Program-made: the position numbers and the translations under genes | Shown: positions 9,901 through 18,138 of the stretch, in pieces | How the letters are laid out: each line of letters opens with the position of its first letter | How positions within the stretch are numbered: position 1 is the stretch's first letter | Notes under the pieces: generated by a model | Database searches by the model: none | What the model was told of the DNA's origin: nothing | Seen by the model: only the letters and a program-made list of their open reading frames with translations | Assembly: GCF_014696435.1 (NCBI RefSeq) | Contig: NZ_JACJQG010000009.1 | Location: 62,001-126,000, forward strand | Length of the DNA: 64,000 nt | Source: Calothrix anomala FACHB-343 | GTDB taxonomy: Bacteria; Cyanobacteriota; Cyanobacteriia; Cyanobacteriales; Nostocaceae | Reading direction: 5' to 3'

Positions 9901-10687
9901 ATCTACCATTGCCATTCAACGCCAACAACTCGCCAATCGTCCACAAGCACTTCAAGCCTTAGCTATCCTCGCAGACCCAGTATACAACGCTACCGATACA
10001 AGAGTTACCAGCGCCCAAAATAAACAACTGCAAAAGCAAGATTCTGTTAATTTAGAACTAGAACGTTCTCAAATCAGGCGTTCTGCTGATATTCTCAATC
10101 GTGATATATGGACGCGGCTTTTAGGTACTCGTAAGGAAGCAGAGACAATATTTAACCTAGTACCAAAATCCAAAGGTGTACAACTGTTAGATTTTGCCGC
10201 AAATTACACCGCAGCTACCAGCAGCAATCTCAATCAATTCCGAATTTTACACTTTGCTACCCACGGCTTTGTGAACGATGCTAACCCAGAATTATCAGGG
10301 ATTGTACTTTCTTTGGTAGATAAACAAGGTAAAGATATTCGCGGATATCTGCGATTAGCAGACTTATTTAACCTCGATTACCCAGCAGATTTAATTGTTT
10401 TGAGTGCTTGCGAAACCGGATTAGGTAAAGAAATTCAAGGTGAAGGCTTGGTAGGCTTGACAAGGGGATTGATGTATGCAGGTGCAGAAAGATTACTCGT
10501 GTCTTTATGGAAAGTCAGCGATGAAGGCACATCTGAGTTTATGCAAGAATTTTACAAGCAAATGTGGCAGCAAAATAAATCAGCTTCTCAGGCTTTGCGG
10601 GCGACGCAATTAAAAATGTGGGAGCAAGAAAAATGGCGTAATCCTAATTATTGGGCAGCATTTACATTTTTGGGCGAATGGAATTAA
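6938..10687 (+). CDS. large TPR-repeat CHAT domain protein
   Basis: 1249 residues. Residues 1-45 look like an export signal (MKKHKQLPALASRAAALFFALLLL ... AQQ). Residues about 60-680 contain many tetratricopeptide repeats (for example QALKYYEKALEIQQK, YQQALEIYNEALDIA). A coiled-coil-prone linker (about 730-800) precedes a CHAT domain of about 400 residues with H1109 in FATHGF and C1158 in LSACETGLG, then GEGLVGLTRGLMYAGAERLLVSLW and a terminal NPNYWAAFTFLGEW. The TPR array probably recognises a partner and the caspase-like domain may cleave it. Longer than the other CHAT protein here and not a close duplicate. Confidence 0.9.
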   Translation: MKKHKQLPALASRAAALFFALLLLSESTAASLGSHGVKIAQQPASTPSVPLNAEQQKLYQQGVKLVGEAEELKKKGTKEGYQQAINKYQQALKIVQELRLRAEEAEITLAIGLIYSIFSENLEALKYFNESLKISRELKLPIIEASALTVIAQSYTRTGKPREALTYLKQAESIFRKEKRLDAVASVLLSMAAVYTGLGEIPQTLEPLNQALIIYRDVLKDLPKQATVLKQIGYSHSQMGEPQKALKYYEKALEIQQKSQDLLPAQAETLRYIGSLYHQLGKSEEGLNYLNQARKIQQDKGLLIAEGLTIQAIADIYTSQGDYQKSIEHHKQATILFQKGGNATLASLSLQRIISIYKNYIGDAQKALEFIDEALKLDKKVTGDIERYAVTLNQKADIYTSQGEYQQALEIYNEALDIATATKNKNIEARTLSNLASLYELLGDYDLSSKNYKQALQIYRQIPDKPFELMLLPLIGNLYMTKEEYPEAIKYYNQILSLSREQNNSTFEITGLMGLARVYELQKDFPKALKNAEAMLALSKKNGYKYSEAGALSLIGIINRTKGDYQQSLTNHQKVLSQYRLLGVRKLEAQTLNNISLTYGLSKQYQQAINTLNEELKIRRELKDKTGEADALYLIAINQRKLGNLNAALTNIEAAIQIIENIRSNVKNSDLRTSYFATVQSYYKFKINLLMELHKKDPSKGYNAQAIETSEASRARGLVELLTEARANIRKGANPELLAEERRIQALIDGKEKVRFEIVNSDKINNPIFKANAEKLQTEIDELLSQQKELETKIRQTSPQYANLKYPQPLTLAQIQQQLDKDTLLLQYSLGAERSFLWVVSPNSLDTYELPKKQEIEKSAINLFCLISQNTSKPPSVTNKENPCANIKTQQIDSAAKELSQLILAPVKDKLGTKRLVIVADGALQYIPFSALANLNFQPSSTPQQQDKPKNSCETDRSIFRPCASLDDQSFNYQPLLVNHEIVSLPSASTIAIQRQQLANRPQALQALAILADPVYNATDTRVTSAQNKQLQKQDSVNLELERSQIRRSADILNRDIWTRLLGTRKEAETIFNLVPKSKGVQLLDFAANYTAATSSNLNQFRILHFATHGFVNDANPELSGIVLSLVDKQGKDIRGYLRLADLFNLDYPADLIVLSACETGLGKEIQGEGLVGLTRGLMYAGAERLLVSLWKVSDEGTSEFMQEFYKQMWQQNKSASQALRATQLKMWEQEKWRNPNYWAAFTFLGEWN

Positions 10688-11212
10688 GCAGGTTGGCGTC
10701 ATGAAAATACTGGCAAGGGCTATCATTAGAGAGGTGATAACCCTTGTCTGTACAGTGGTGAAGGTGGGTAAATCTATACTTTTTTTAACGCAAAGGTACG
10801 CTAAGGTTCACGCAAAGGTACGCGGAGTTTTTTTCAGTTCTTTATCTGCCAAAATAATTACTTGCATCTTGATATTAAATTGGTGTTACTTAATTTGTAA
10901 TTCGTAATTAAATCACTCTCAATGGGGATAGTAACCAAGCTGAATGTATGGTAGAAAGCTATATTGATGCTCCCCGCTAATGTGCAGCATCTCGTAGAAA
11001 AGACACCAAGAATGCCAATAATTATGAGACTGTGCGGCAATCTTAATTGACTAAGAAATATACAGATAAGTTAAGAATTATGAAAGAAAATCTGTCTTTG
11101 TCATGATTTCAATTTTTAAACTTTTTTAGTTATTTTTATTTGTATTAGTGGCTATAGTCAAGATGTAAAATTATTAATAATACAGTCTTGAAAGCAAGAC
11201 AGGGAAGGAGTT
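10688..11212. other. 525-bp intergenic region
   Basis: A short dispersed direct repeat (ACGCAAAGGTACGC at about 10788-10835, two imperfect copies) is present. The 68-codon open frame at 10701-10907 shows no family feature and overlaps this repeat, so it is not called. The final AT-rich 150 bp precede a good ribosome site (GGAAGGAG at about 11203) and likely hold the promoter of the ligase gene. Confidence 0.45.
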
Positions 11213-12820
11213 ATGGTAACATTAAACGTGTCAGAGATAGATGGGGTTGATCGGTTTCGTCGTTTGCAATCAACTTTGCGCGATCGCTGGAAAACTATGG
11301 AACTGTTTGATAACAGTGAAGCCGATATTTTGATTATTCCTTCCTTAAGTATTGACCAGCGAGAACTACAAAAAGTAGAAGGGTGCGAACATTATGAAGA
11401 ACGATTATTATTTTCTTTGATGCGATTGCGGAATCCGCGAACTCGATTAATTTATGTAACATCAATGCCGTTGCATCCAAGTATTATTGATTACTATTTG
11501 CAACTGTTACCAGGAATTCCTTTTTCCCACGCCCGGAATCGGTTACTGTTACTTTCTACTTATGATTCTTCCCTTAAACCCCTCAGTCAAAAAATTTTAG
11601 AACGTCCGCGTTTGCTAGAGAGAATTCGTCAAGCGTTCAGACCAGAACAAGCCTTTATGGTTTGTTACAATTCCACATCTTTAGAAGCAGAATTATCGTT
11701 AAAATTGGGCGTACCTCTATATGCAGCCGCCCCAGATTTACAAATTTGGGGTTCAAAAAGTGGTAGTCGCCAGATATTTGCAGAAAGTGGCGTACCTCAT
11801 CCAGATGGTAGTCAAAGGGTATGGAGTGCGCAAGATTTAGCGCAAGCAGCTAGCGATTTGTGGGAACGCCAACCGACATTACAAAGAATGGTAGTCAAAC
11901 TCAATGAAGGGATTTCCGGTGAGGGAAATGCTTTGCTAGATTTACGACCAATTATGAATGTAGCACCAGGAGAAGCTTCTAGTGCTAAACGAGTCGCAGC
12001 AATTAGCGATCGCTTTGCAAATTTGCGTTTTCAAGCATCTCAAGAAACCTGGGCTAATTTTTCCGGGCGCATCTGTGAATTAGGTGCAATTGTCGAGGCT
12101 TTTGTGGAAGGCGAAAATAAGCGATCGCCCAGCGTTCAAGGGCGGATTACACCCACAGGCGAAATCGAAATACTTTCCACCCATGACCAAATTTTAGGGG
12201 GGCCTGACGGTCAAATTTATCTTGGTTGTCGCTTTCCCGCAGATGAAAGCTACCGCTTGGAATTACAGCAATTAGGATTAAAAGTTGGCAGAAAACTCGC
12301 GGAAAAAGGTGCTTTAGAAAGATTTGGGGTAGATTTTATCGCCGTAGAGCAAGAAAATGGTAAATGGGATATTCAAGCTATTGAAATTAACCTGCGTAAA
12401 GGCGGTACTACTCACCCATTCATGACCCTCAAATTATTAACTAATGGGCGCTATGACCTATCAACAGGGTTATTTTACAGTCAACAAGGTCGTCCAAAAT
12501 ACTACATCGCCACCGATAATTTGCAAAAAGACCGCTATCAAGGTTTATTACCCAACGATTTAATGGATATTATTGCCCATCACAGATTGCACTTTGATAG
12601 TTGCACTGAGACAGGTACAGTATTTCACCTCATGGGTTGTCTTTCCCAGTTTGGCAAATTGGGATTAACCAGCATCGGCGACTCATTGCAACAAGCAGAA
12701 GATATATATAACCGAGTGGTGAAAGTTTTGGATCAAGAAAGCCGCAGCGATAGTCAAGATTTTCCCTCATTTTCCGATTATGCCTTCCCCGTACTATGGG
12801 ATGGACAGTTTAATTCCTAA
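11213..12820 (+). CDS. PGM1-related ATP-grasp peptide ligase
   Basis: 535 residues. ATG 11213 follows GGAAGGAG at good spacing. The protein resembles the PGM1 peptide-ligase group: an N-terminal sensor-like half (LIYVTSMPLHPSIIDYYLQLLPGIP), then an ATP-grasp core with the phosphate-binding stretch VVKLNEGISGEGNALLDL (about residue 228) and the metal/ATP ligand segment AIEINLRKGGTTHPFMTLKLL (about 390). Related enzymes ligate amino acids or peptides through acyl-phosphates. No peptide precursor or tailoring gene is adjacent, so the substrate is unknown. Confidence 0.8.
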   Translation: MVTLNVSEIDGVDRFRRLQSTLRDRWKTMELFDNSEADILIIPSLSIDQRELQKVEGCEHYEERLLFSLMRLRNPRTRLIYVTSMPLHPSIIDYYLQLLPGIPFSHARNRLLLLSTYDSSLKPLSQKILERPRLLERIRQAFRPEQAFMVCYNSTSLEAELSLKLGVPLYAAAPDLQIWGSKSGSRQIFAESGVPHPDGSQRVWSAQDLAQAASDLWERQPTLQRMVVKLNEGISGEGNALLDLRPIMNVAPGEASSAKRVAAISDRFANLRFQASQETWANFSGRICELGAIVEAFVEGENKRSPSVQGRITPTGEIEILSTHDQILGGPDGQIYLGCRFPADESYRLELQQLGLKVGRKLAEKGALERFGVDFIAVEQENGKWDIQAIEINLRKGGTTHPFMTLKLLTNGRYDLSTGLFYSQQGRPKYYIATDNLQKDRYQGLLPNDLMDIIAHHRLHFDSCTETGTVFHLMGCLSQFGKLGLTSIGDSLQQAEDIYNRVVKVLDQESRSDSQDFPSFSDYAFPVLWDGQFNS

Positions 12821-12845
12821 TTACCTTAAAAAATCTCCACTTTCC

Positions 12846-12916
12846 TCTCTGCGCACTCTGCGTCCTCTGCGGTTTACAAATCAATTATTTAACCACGAGG
12901 CGCAGAGAACACAGAG
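12846..12916. repeat. dispersed imperfect inverted repeat (CTCTGCG/CGCAGAG)
   Basis: CTCTGCGTCCTCTGCGGTT is followed after about 20 bp by AACCACGAGGCGCAGAG, near complementary, giving a 70-bp foldback. An open frame of 62 codons crossing it is judged spurious. Confidence 0.6.
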
Positions 12917-12964
12917 ATTAAGAGACTTCCAAGTAAAAAAATATTCCATTGCTATTGTTCACTG

Positions 12965-13006
12965 TTGACGGTTCACGGTTAACAGTCAACAGTCAACAGT
13001 CAACAA
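12965..13006. repeat. heptamer STRR repeat (AGTCAAC units)
   Basis: At least three direct copies of AGTCAAC after degenerate GACGGTTCACGGTTAAC units, upstream of the kinase gene. Confidence 0.75.
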
Positions 13007-13117
13007 CTTGAACGGAATAATTTATTTTTTGGAGTTCCCTAAGAGTTAATAAAGTGCAATCTGTTGCAACTTCTGACTACAACCGACAATAAACGCTAAA
13101 ATCGATTCAGCCTTTGT

Positions 13118-14866
13118 ATGTTAGCGGTTGTGTCTCACAACACTCTGAGTGCGGTTCACTGCATAAATCCCGATTGTCAACGTCCCTATCCTCAACCTTG
13201 GGGAAACAAATTTTGTAACAACTGTGGCGCACCGTTACAGTTGTTAGATCGTTATGTACCAATTCAACCTTTAGGTGCGGGAGGATTTGCCCAAATTTAC
13301 ACAGTTTGGGATGAAAAAACTCAAACAGAAAAGGTACTAAAGGTTTTGGTGGAAAGTTCCGCCAAGGCGCTGGACTTATTTAAACAAGAAGCTGATGTTT
13401 TAAGTAGTTTACGCCATCCAGGTGTGCCAAAAGTAGAGGCGGATGGGTATTTTTTACTCAATTTAGCAAACCCCCAACCGCGCCAAATGCATTGTTTGGT
13501 GATGGAAAAAATTAATGGTCAGACTTTAGAGGAGGTACTGAAAAATTATCCTCAAGGCTGTCCAGAAAATCTAGTAGTAACCTGGTTAACCCAAGCGGTG
13601 CAAATTTTACAGGAATTGCACAAACGCCAGATTATCCACCGGGATATTAAACCTTCTAATTTAATGCTGCGCAATCGGCTGGGAAATACAGCAATAACTG
13701 GGCAAAATCAGCTAGTATTGATTGATTTTGGTGGTGCAAAACAATTTAGTCCGGCGAAAGTGCGATCGCAATCCAGTTCTACAAGGTTATTTTCTTCTGG
13801 TTACAGTCCACCAGAACAAGTCATTGGCGGTAATGTCGGGCCTAGCGCAGACTTTTACGCTCTAGGGCGGACAATGATTGAATTACTCACAGGTAAATAT
13901 CCGCCAGAATTGGAAGATCCGCAAACTGGGTTATTGCAATGGCGCAATCGGGTTAATATTAACCCCAGATTGGCAGATTTATTAGATGACATGATCCAAG
14001 AAGATGTGCGATCGCGTCCTTTAAATGCCAAAATCATCCAAAGACGGTTAACCAGAATCGCTCAAGTCTCCTCGCCTCAACAATTATCAGTTTTTATTAA
14101 AAATCATCTACAGCAAGCATCAATCCGATGGAAAATTTTGATGCAAGCCATCGAGCAAGCTGTAAAGGAATTTACTAAAGCAGTAAGTAAAACTACGATA
14201 TTAATTTTCAAAAGTATCGGCAAATTCCTCCTCGCCTGTTTAATTACAATTTGGGCGATGATCCTTACAGGGAGTGGTGCGGTACTGGGTACAATCGCCG
14301 GATTCTTTTTAGCATATCGCACAATTTTAGGCGATCGCCTGGCGCAACAGATTATAAATCAGCTACCAGGGTTGTTTAAACCAGATCAAACAATTGCGAT
14401 CGCCGAAATTTTAGTATTTGCGATCGCTGGCTTAGGAACCGCTTGGGGACTCACCGTAGCAGGCGGATTTGCCCAGCGAAGGCGATTTTTGGTTGTGTCA
14501 CTCATGGGTATAATTAGTTACAGCCTAGCTTGGTTAATTTTGCAACTAACCATACCCACCAACAGCAATGAAGGATTAGTCATTTCCATAGTGTTTGCAG
14601 TATTCCTGCTGACATTGAGCTTAGGACTACGCAGCCATCGCATAGTGTACGCAGTCATTGCTTCTTTAGGTACTGCAATGTTATTTGCAGGAGCCATTCG
14701 CTTAGGCATTCTGCCAACTATCTTCCAATTTTCCAGCCCACCCCGATGGTATCAAGTCTTAATACCTAGTACATTTTTTGCCATAGAAGGCATCTTGATG
14801 AGCTTCTGGTTAGGAGTGAGCTATTACCTCATAGTTCCCGGCTTGCGCTTCTTAGGCTGGCGTTAG
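13118..14866 (+). CDS. zinc-ribbon serine/threonine protein kinase with membrane tail
   Basis: 582 residues. An N-terminal four-cysteine ribbon is visible (C15, C20, C33, C36; HCINPDC ... FCNNCGAPL). The kinase domain runs from about 45 to 310: Gly loop LGAGGFAQIY, Lys in KVLKVLVES, catalytic HRDIKPSN (D176), DFGGAK, and SGYSPPEQ. From about 350 there are six or seven hydrophobic segments, so the C-terminus is anchored in the membrane with the kinase probably cytoplasmic. Such bacterial Hanks-type kinases are abundant in Nostocales; the signal and target are unknown. Confidence 0.9.
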   Translation: MLAVVSHNTLSAVHCINPDCQRPYPQPWGNKFCNNCGAPLQLLDRYVPIQPLGAGGFAQIYTVWDEKTQTEKVLKVLVESSAKALDLFKQEADVLSSLRHPGVPKVEADGYFLLNLANPQPRQMHCLVMEKINGQTLEEVLKNYPQGCPENLVVTWLTQAVQILQELHKRQIIHRDIKPSNLMLRNRLGNTAITGQNQLVLIDFGGAKQFSPAKVRSQSSSTRLFSSGYSPPEQVIGGNVGPSADFYALGRTMIELLTGKYPPELEDPQTGLLQWRNRVNINPRLADLLDDMIQEDVRSRPLNAKIIQRRLTRIAQVSSPQQLSVFIKNHLQQASIRWKILMQAIEQAVKEFTKAVSKTTILIFKSIGKFLLACLITIWAMILTGSGAVLGTIAGFFLAYRTILGDRLAQQIINQLPGLFKPDQTIAIAEILVFAIAGLGTAWGLTVAGGFAQRRRFLVVSLMGIISYSLAWLILQLTIPTNSNEGLVISIVFAVFLLTLSLGLRSHRIVYAVIASLGTAMLFAGAIRLGILPTIFQFSSPPRWYQVLIPSTFFAIEGILMSFWLGVSYYLIVPGLRFLGWR

Positions 14867-14868
14867 GT

Positions 14869-14929
14869 ATTGGGCATTGGGCATTGGGCATTGGGCATTG
14901 GGCATTGGGCATTGGGCATTGGGCATTGA
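14869..14929. repeat. heptamer STRR array, ATTGGGC x8
   Basis: Eight perfect head-to-tail copies of ATTGGGC starting three bases after the kinase stop codon, ending in a degenerate ATTGA. Confidence 0.95.
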
Positions 14930-14951
14930 GCAAAAGTCAAATAGAATTCTT

Positions 14952-14990
14952 AATTTTGAATTTTGAATTTTGAATTTTGAATTTTGAATT
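14952..14990. repeat. heptamer STRR array, TTTTGAA x5
   Basis: Five perfect copies of AATTTTG in direct orientation plus a partial copy, 22 bp after the previous array. Confidence 0.95.
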
Positions 14991-15031
14991 GTTTGTCTCC
15001 CTTGTCCTCAAACAAAGCCCCAAAATTTAAA

Positions 15032-15068
15032 ATCCCCCTAGCTGCTTCTGAGCTTGAGCTAGGGGGAT
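15032..15068 (-). terminator. 12-bp perfect hairpin, T-run on the minus side
   Basis: ATCCCCCTAGCT (15032-15043) pairs with AGCTAGGGGGAT (15057-15068). On the + strand it is not followed by T residues; on the - strand the next bases are TTTTAAATTTT, so it best fits termination of leftward transcription. No leftward gene is seen to its right, hence low confidence in the role. Confidence 0.5.
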
Positions 15069-15431
15069 CGCATATGTGATAGTCTATAAAAGGTTCAGTA
15101 TAGTTCGTTACGACACGATTCTAATCCCTAAATTTAGTTTTGGGTAGTAGATTCACCCGAATTTATAAGAATTTTATAACTTCTTCATTGTCGCTTCATT
15201 ACCCGTAATTTGCCGAAAAATTCGGATATCTTGTGTATGAGAATAGGTATAGTTGTTATGCCTTCCCCAACAACCTTAAATTGGCTGTAATCCAGACTAT
15301 CCGCCTTTACTGTGGTATGAGCCACAAGTTAGCCTCTCGCTATCTCGCGATAAGTTAGGAGAATTTAGGTATTACAGGTATGCAACTGCACTGGCTATTA
15401 CATATCATCTTTGTAAATATCCTTAAAAAAT

Positions 15432-15959
15432 ATGAAACTCCACATTACTGCTACCCTCACCCTGTTAGCTTGTTTTGGGGTAGGGGGACAGGCCTTTGCC
15501 TTCAATCCCCAAGACTTAGAGCAATTAAAAGCAACTAAAAGTTGTCCTAGATGCGATTTAAGTGGTGCCGATCTCACTCAAGTTCCCTTAACGGGGGCTA
15601 ACTTACGTGGCGCTAACTTGAGAGCAGCCAATTTATCCCAAGTCAACCTGACAAATGGCGATCTCACAGGGGCGAACCTAGAAACTGCTATTCTTAGTTC
15701 TGCCAATCTCACAGGTGTCTCTTTCACAGGTGCAAATTTAAAGTCAGCATCCTTAGAAAAAGCTAATCTTTCCTACGCTGGGTTTATTAGCGCCAACTTA
15801 GAAGCTGCTAACCTCAAGGATGCAACATTGCTATTTACTAATTTCCGGGGAGCCAATTTCCGACTGACTACCCTAGCTAATGGTGTCGTCACTTCCGATA
15901 AACCCTACGGTTGGTCATTACAAGAAGGTACAGAAGCAGATGTAAATCCGAGGAAATAG
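15432..15959 (+). CDS. secreted pentapeptide-repeat protein
   Basis: 175 residues. A signal peptide is clear (MKLHITATLTLLACFGVGGQAFA). From about residue 40 to 150 the sequence is a run of A(D/N)Lxx pentapeptides (LSGADLTQVPLTGANLRGANL and onward), predicted to fold as a right-handed quadrilateral beta-helix. Two cysteines precede the array (CPRC), a pattern common in cyanobacterial members. Likely exported to the periplasm or thylakoid lumen; molecular role unknown. It is followed by its own strong terminator. Confidence 0.88.
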   Translation: MKLHITATLTLLACFGVGGQAFAFNPQDLEQLKATKSCPRCDLSGADLTQVPLTGANLRGANLRAANLSQVNLTNGDLTGANLETAILSSANLTGVSFTGANLKSASLEKANLSYAGFISANLEAANLKDATLLFTNFRGANFRLTTLANGVVTSDKPYGWSLQEGTEADVNPRK

Positions 15960-15992
15960 CGCTTTAACCTCTACACTTTTGGTCAGATTCCT

Positions 15993-16027
15993 CAACAAAG
16001 CCCGCGTAAGCGGGCTTTGTTGTTTTT
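15993..16027 (+). terminator. rho-independent terminator of the pentapeptide gene
   Basis: A 13-bp perfect stem (15993-16005 with 16010-16022), GTAA loop, followed by TTTTT. It lies 34 bp after the stop codon. Confidence 0.93.
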
Positions 16028-16377
16028 AGTAGTAGACTTCCAGAAATTCAGAAAATAATATTTTCTTTCCTCCCCCCTGCTCCCTGCCACCTTGCCCCTA
16101 GTTAACGATCCATTAACAGTTCGCGGAAGTCCCCACCCCGAAAGTGCAGGGTGGGGATAGGGAGCGGGCGGCTGCGCGGGTTCTTCCTTGAGGAGATAAA
16201 GGTAGCAATACCAGAGACGCTGTGTAAGACCAAATTGTACTTGTACAAGGAGGCAACGGCGAATGAGACGCGAAACGTTGATGGTTGTTTTTATGAGCGA
16301 TACGCTTCAGCGAAGCAAGCCGGAGTACTTCACCACTTCTTTATCATGGAGAAAAAGCTGTCAACTGCGATCAATTC
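16028..16377. other. intergenic region with GC-rich hairpin
   Basis: A 9-bp stem TCCCCACCC/GGGTGGGGA lies at 16130-16157. An open frame of 77 codons at 16151-16384 has no recognisable motif and overlaps the following gene start, so it is not called. The sequence around 16260-16340 is less AT-rich than nearby spacers and contains short inverted stretches (GCTTCAGCGAAGC), possibly a repeat remnant. Confidence 0.4.
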
Positions 16378-17565
16378 ATGCTGAACCAAATAAAAGACTT
16401 GGCTACAAAGCTAGCACCTCGCCTGATTGAAATTCGTCGCCACATCCACTCACACCCAGAACTTAGCGGTCAGGAATACCAAACAGCAGCCTTTGTTGCT
16501 GGCGTGCTATCTTCTAGCGGTCTGTATGTACAAGAAGGCATTGGTAAAACAGGCGTAATTGGCGAATTACGAGTTAATAGCAGTGATGAAAGATTATTAG
16601 CTATTCGCACTGATATGGACGCTTTGCCAATTCAAGAACGCACTGGTTTAGAATACGCATCTCGCACCGAAGGTGTAATGCACGCTTGCGGTCATGATGT
16701 CCACACCACAGTTGGGTTAGGCACGGCAATGGTACTATCCCAAATGGCAGAAGAACTAGGTGGTAAAATCCGGTTTTTATTTCAGCCAGCAGAGGAAATT
16801 GCCCAAGGGGCTAGTTGGATGGTAGAAGATGGAGCGATGAAAAATGTCTCAGCGATATTGGGGGTACATGTTTTTCCTTCCATCCCTGCAGGTTCTATTG
16901 GTGTGCGTTATGGTGCATTGACAGCTGCGGCTGATGATTTAGAAATTTTGATTATTGGCGAATCTGGACATGGTGCGCGTCCCCATGAAGCAGTTGATGC
17001 GATTTGGATTGCTTCCCAGGTAATTACAGCTTTACAGCAAGCTATTAGCCGGACACAAAATCCTTTACGTCCTGTGGTCTTAACTATAGGACAAATTAAC
17101 GGTGGTAGAGCGCCGAATGTAATTGCTGATAAAGTGAGGTTATTGGGAACAGTGCGATCGCTCCATCCCGAAACCCGCGCTCAACTTCCCAACTGGATTG
17201 AGAACATTGTCGCTAGTGTTTGCCATTCCTATAGGGCTACTTATCAAGTCAATTATCACCAGGGTGTACCCAGCGTGCAAAATGATTACGCCCTGACACA
17301 ATTGTTACAATCAGCCGGAGAAGAAGCTTGGAGTAGCGATCGCGTTCAAGTCTTACCCGAACCCTCTCTCGGTGCAGAAGATTTTTCCGTTTATCTAGAA
17401 CACGCCCCCGGCTCTATGTTTCGCTTGGGTGTAGGCTACAAAGAGAAAATTCTCAATCACCCATTACACCACCCCGAATTTGAAGTTGATGAAACTGCCA
17501 TTATCACTGGTGTTGTCACAATGGCCTATGCCGCCTACAAATACTGGCAAAATTCTCAAGCCTAA
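16378..17565 (+). CDS. M20-family amidohydrolase (N-acyl amino acid hydrolase type)
   Basis: 395 residues, normal length for the IAA-amino-acid hydrolase/AmhX/HipO group. Family motifs are present: RRHIHSHPELSGQEYQTA, RTDMDALPIQE, MHACGHDVHTT (metal ligands C and H), FQPAEEIAQGA (catalytic and metal-binding Glu), GVHVFPSIPAG, and a C-terminal HHPEFEVDE (metal His). A central dimerisation domain spans about 180-290. It probably removes acyl groups from N-acyl amino acids in the cytoplasm with a two-metal centre. No good Shine-Dalgarno site precedes ATG 16378, but the family N-terminus starts here. Confidence 0.9.
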   Translation: MLNQIKDLATKLAPRLIEIRRHIHSHPELSGQEYQTAAFVAGVLSSSGLYVQEGIGKTGVIGELRVNSSDERLLAIRTDMDALPIQERTGLEYASRTEGVMHACGHDVHTTVGLGTAMVLSQMAEELGGKIRFLFQPAEEIAQGASWMVEDGAMKNVSAILGVHVFPSIPAGSIGVRYGALTAAADDLEILIIGESGHGARPHEAVDAIWIASQVITALQQAISRTQNPLRPVVLTIGQINGGRAPNVIADKVRLLGTVRSLHPETRAQLPNWIENIVASVCHSYRATYQVNYHQGVPSVQNDYALTQLLQSAGEEAWSSDRVQVLPEPSLGAEDFSVYLEHAPGSMFRLGVGYKEKILNHPLHHPEFEVDETAIITGVVTMAYAAYKYWQNSQA

Positions 17566-17660
17566 TTCAATTGCTGATTCCTGTTTTGCTTCAACTTGAT
17601 TATCTCAGTTGAAGCAACTCTTGATTTGTGTAACGACAAATTAAGAATAGGGTGTAAATA

Positions 17661-18128
17661 TTATTCAGGTTCATCCTGAGATTTCTCTGATTCTGCAATC
17701 AATTCATCCAAACTATCTGGAAATGTCCCTCGCGCAACCATCTTGGTAAACACTTCATAACAATCATCCTTCGCTCCCTCTTTGCGCGGAAATCCTAACC
17801 ACAAAATTACAATCGCCTTTAATTTTGTAGCGTCGAATGCTCGAAAAAATAGGCGATATCTTTCTGGTAAACCCATCTTCTTTACCCGTCCGTAGCGTTT
17901 TAATGCTCCCGTCAAAGCAAAGTGACTGGCAAGGGGATCGGCAGGTATTTTAGTTTCAATGGCAACAGTAATTGCAGCAAATAACTTTACCGTTGCATGG
18001 GTTTTAAACTCAGCTTCTGGTAAGTTTTTCCTTAGTTCTGAAACCCGATCAAATAATTCTTGATACTGAGTACCAAATAATTGTGGATGAAAATAAATCT
18101 CCCAATTATTACTGACAAACTTAGGCAT
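17661..18128 (-). CDS. YhaV-family toxin (type II toxin-antitoxin)
   Basis: 155 residues, the usual size. It carries the YhaV/RelE-superfamily pattern: WEIYFHPQLFGTQYQEL, DPLASHFALTGALKRYGRVKKMGLPERYRLFFRAF, ILWLGFPRKEGAKDDCYEVFTKMVARGTFPDSL. Known family members are ribosome-dependent or free mRNA interferases, neutralised by a PrlF-like antitoxin. The upstream gene on the same strand, 10 bp away, encodes such an antitoxin, supporting an operon. Confidence 0.88.
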   Translation of the reverse strand: MPKFVSNNWEIYFHPQLFGTQYQELFDRVSELRKNLPEAEFKTHATVKLFAAITVAIETKIPADPLASHFALTGALKRYGRVKKMGLPERYRLFFRAFDATKLKAIVILWLGFPRKEGAKDDCYEVFTKMVARGTFPDSLDELIAESEKSQDEPE

Positions 18129-18138
18129 CTTCTAGCAG

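Larger units (their letters stand above)
14867..15431. other. 565-bp intergenic region with two heptamer arrays and a hairpin
   Basis: After two heptamer arrays and a 12-bp perfect hairpin (listed separately), 360 bp remain before the pentapeptide gene. No ORF, tRNA or clear riboswitch was recognised there; a short inverted pair CTATCTCGCGATAAG lies at about 15339-15353. Confidence 0.45.

Noticed and set aside
10701-10907. 68-codon open frame after the second CHAT gene
   Set aside because: It crosses a dispersed repeat, has no family feature and no clear ribosome site.
14869-14990. Possible CRISPR array
   Set aside because: The units are 7 bp with no spacers; they are STRR heptamers. No cas gene is in the window.
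16151-16384. 77-codon open frame before the amidohydrolase
   Set aside because: It has no recognisable motif, overlaps the start of a solid gene and begins in a GC-rich hairpin.
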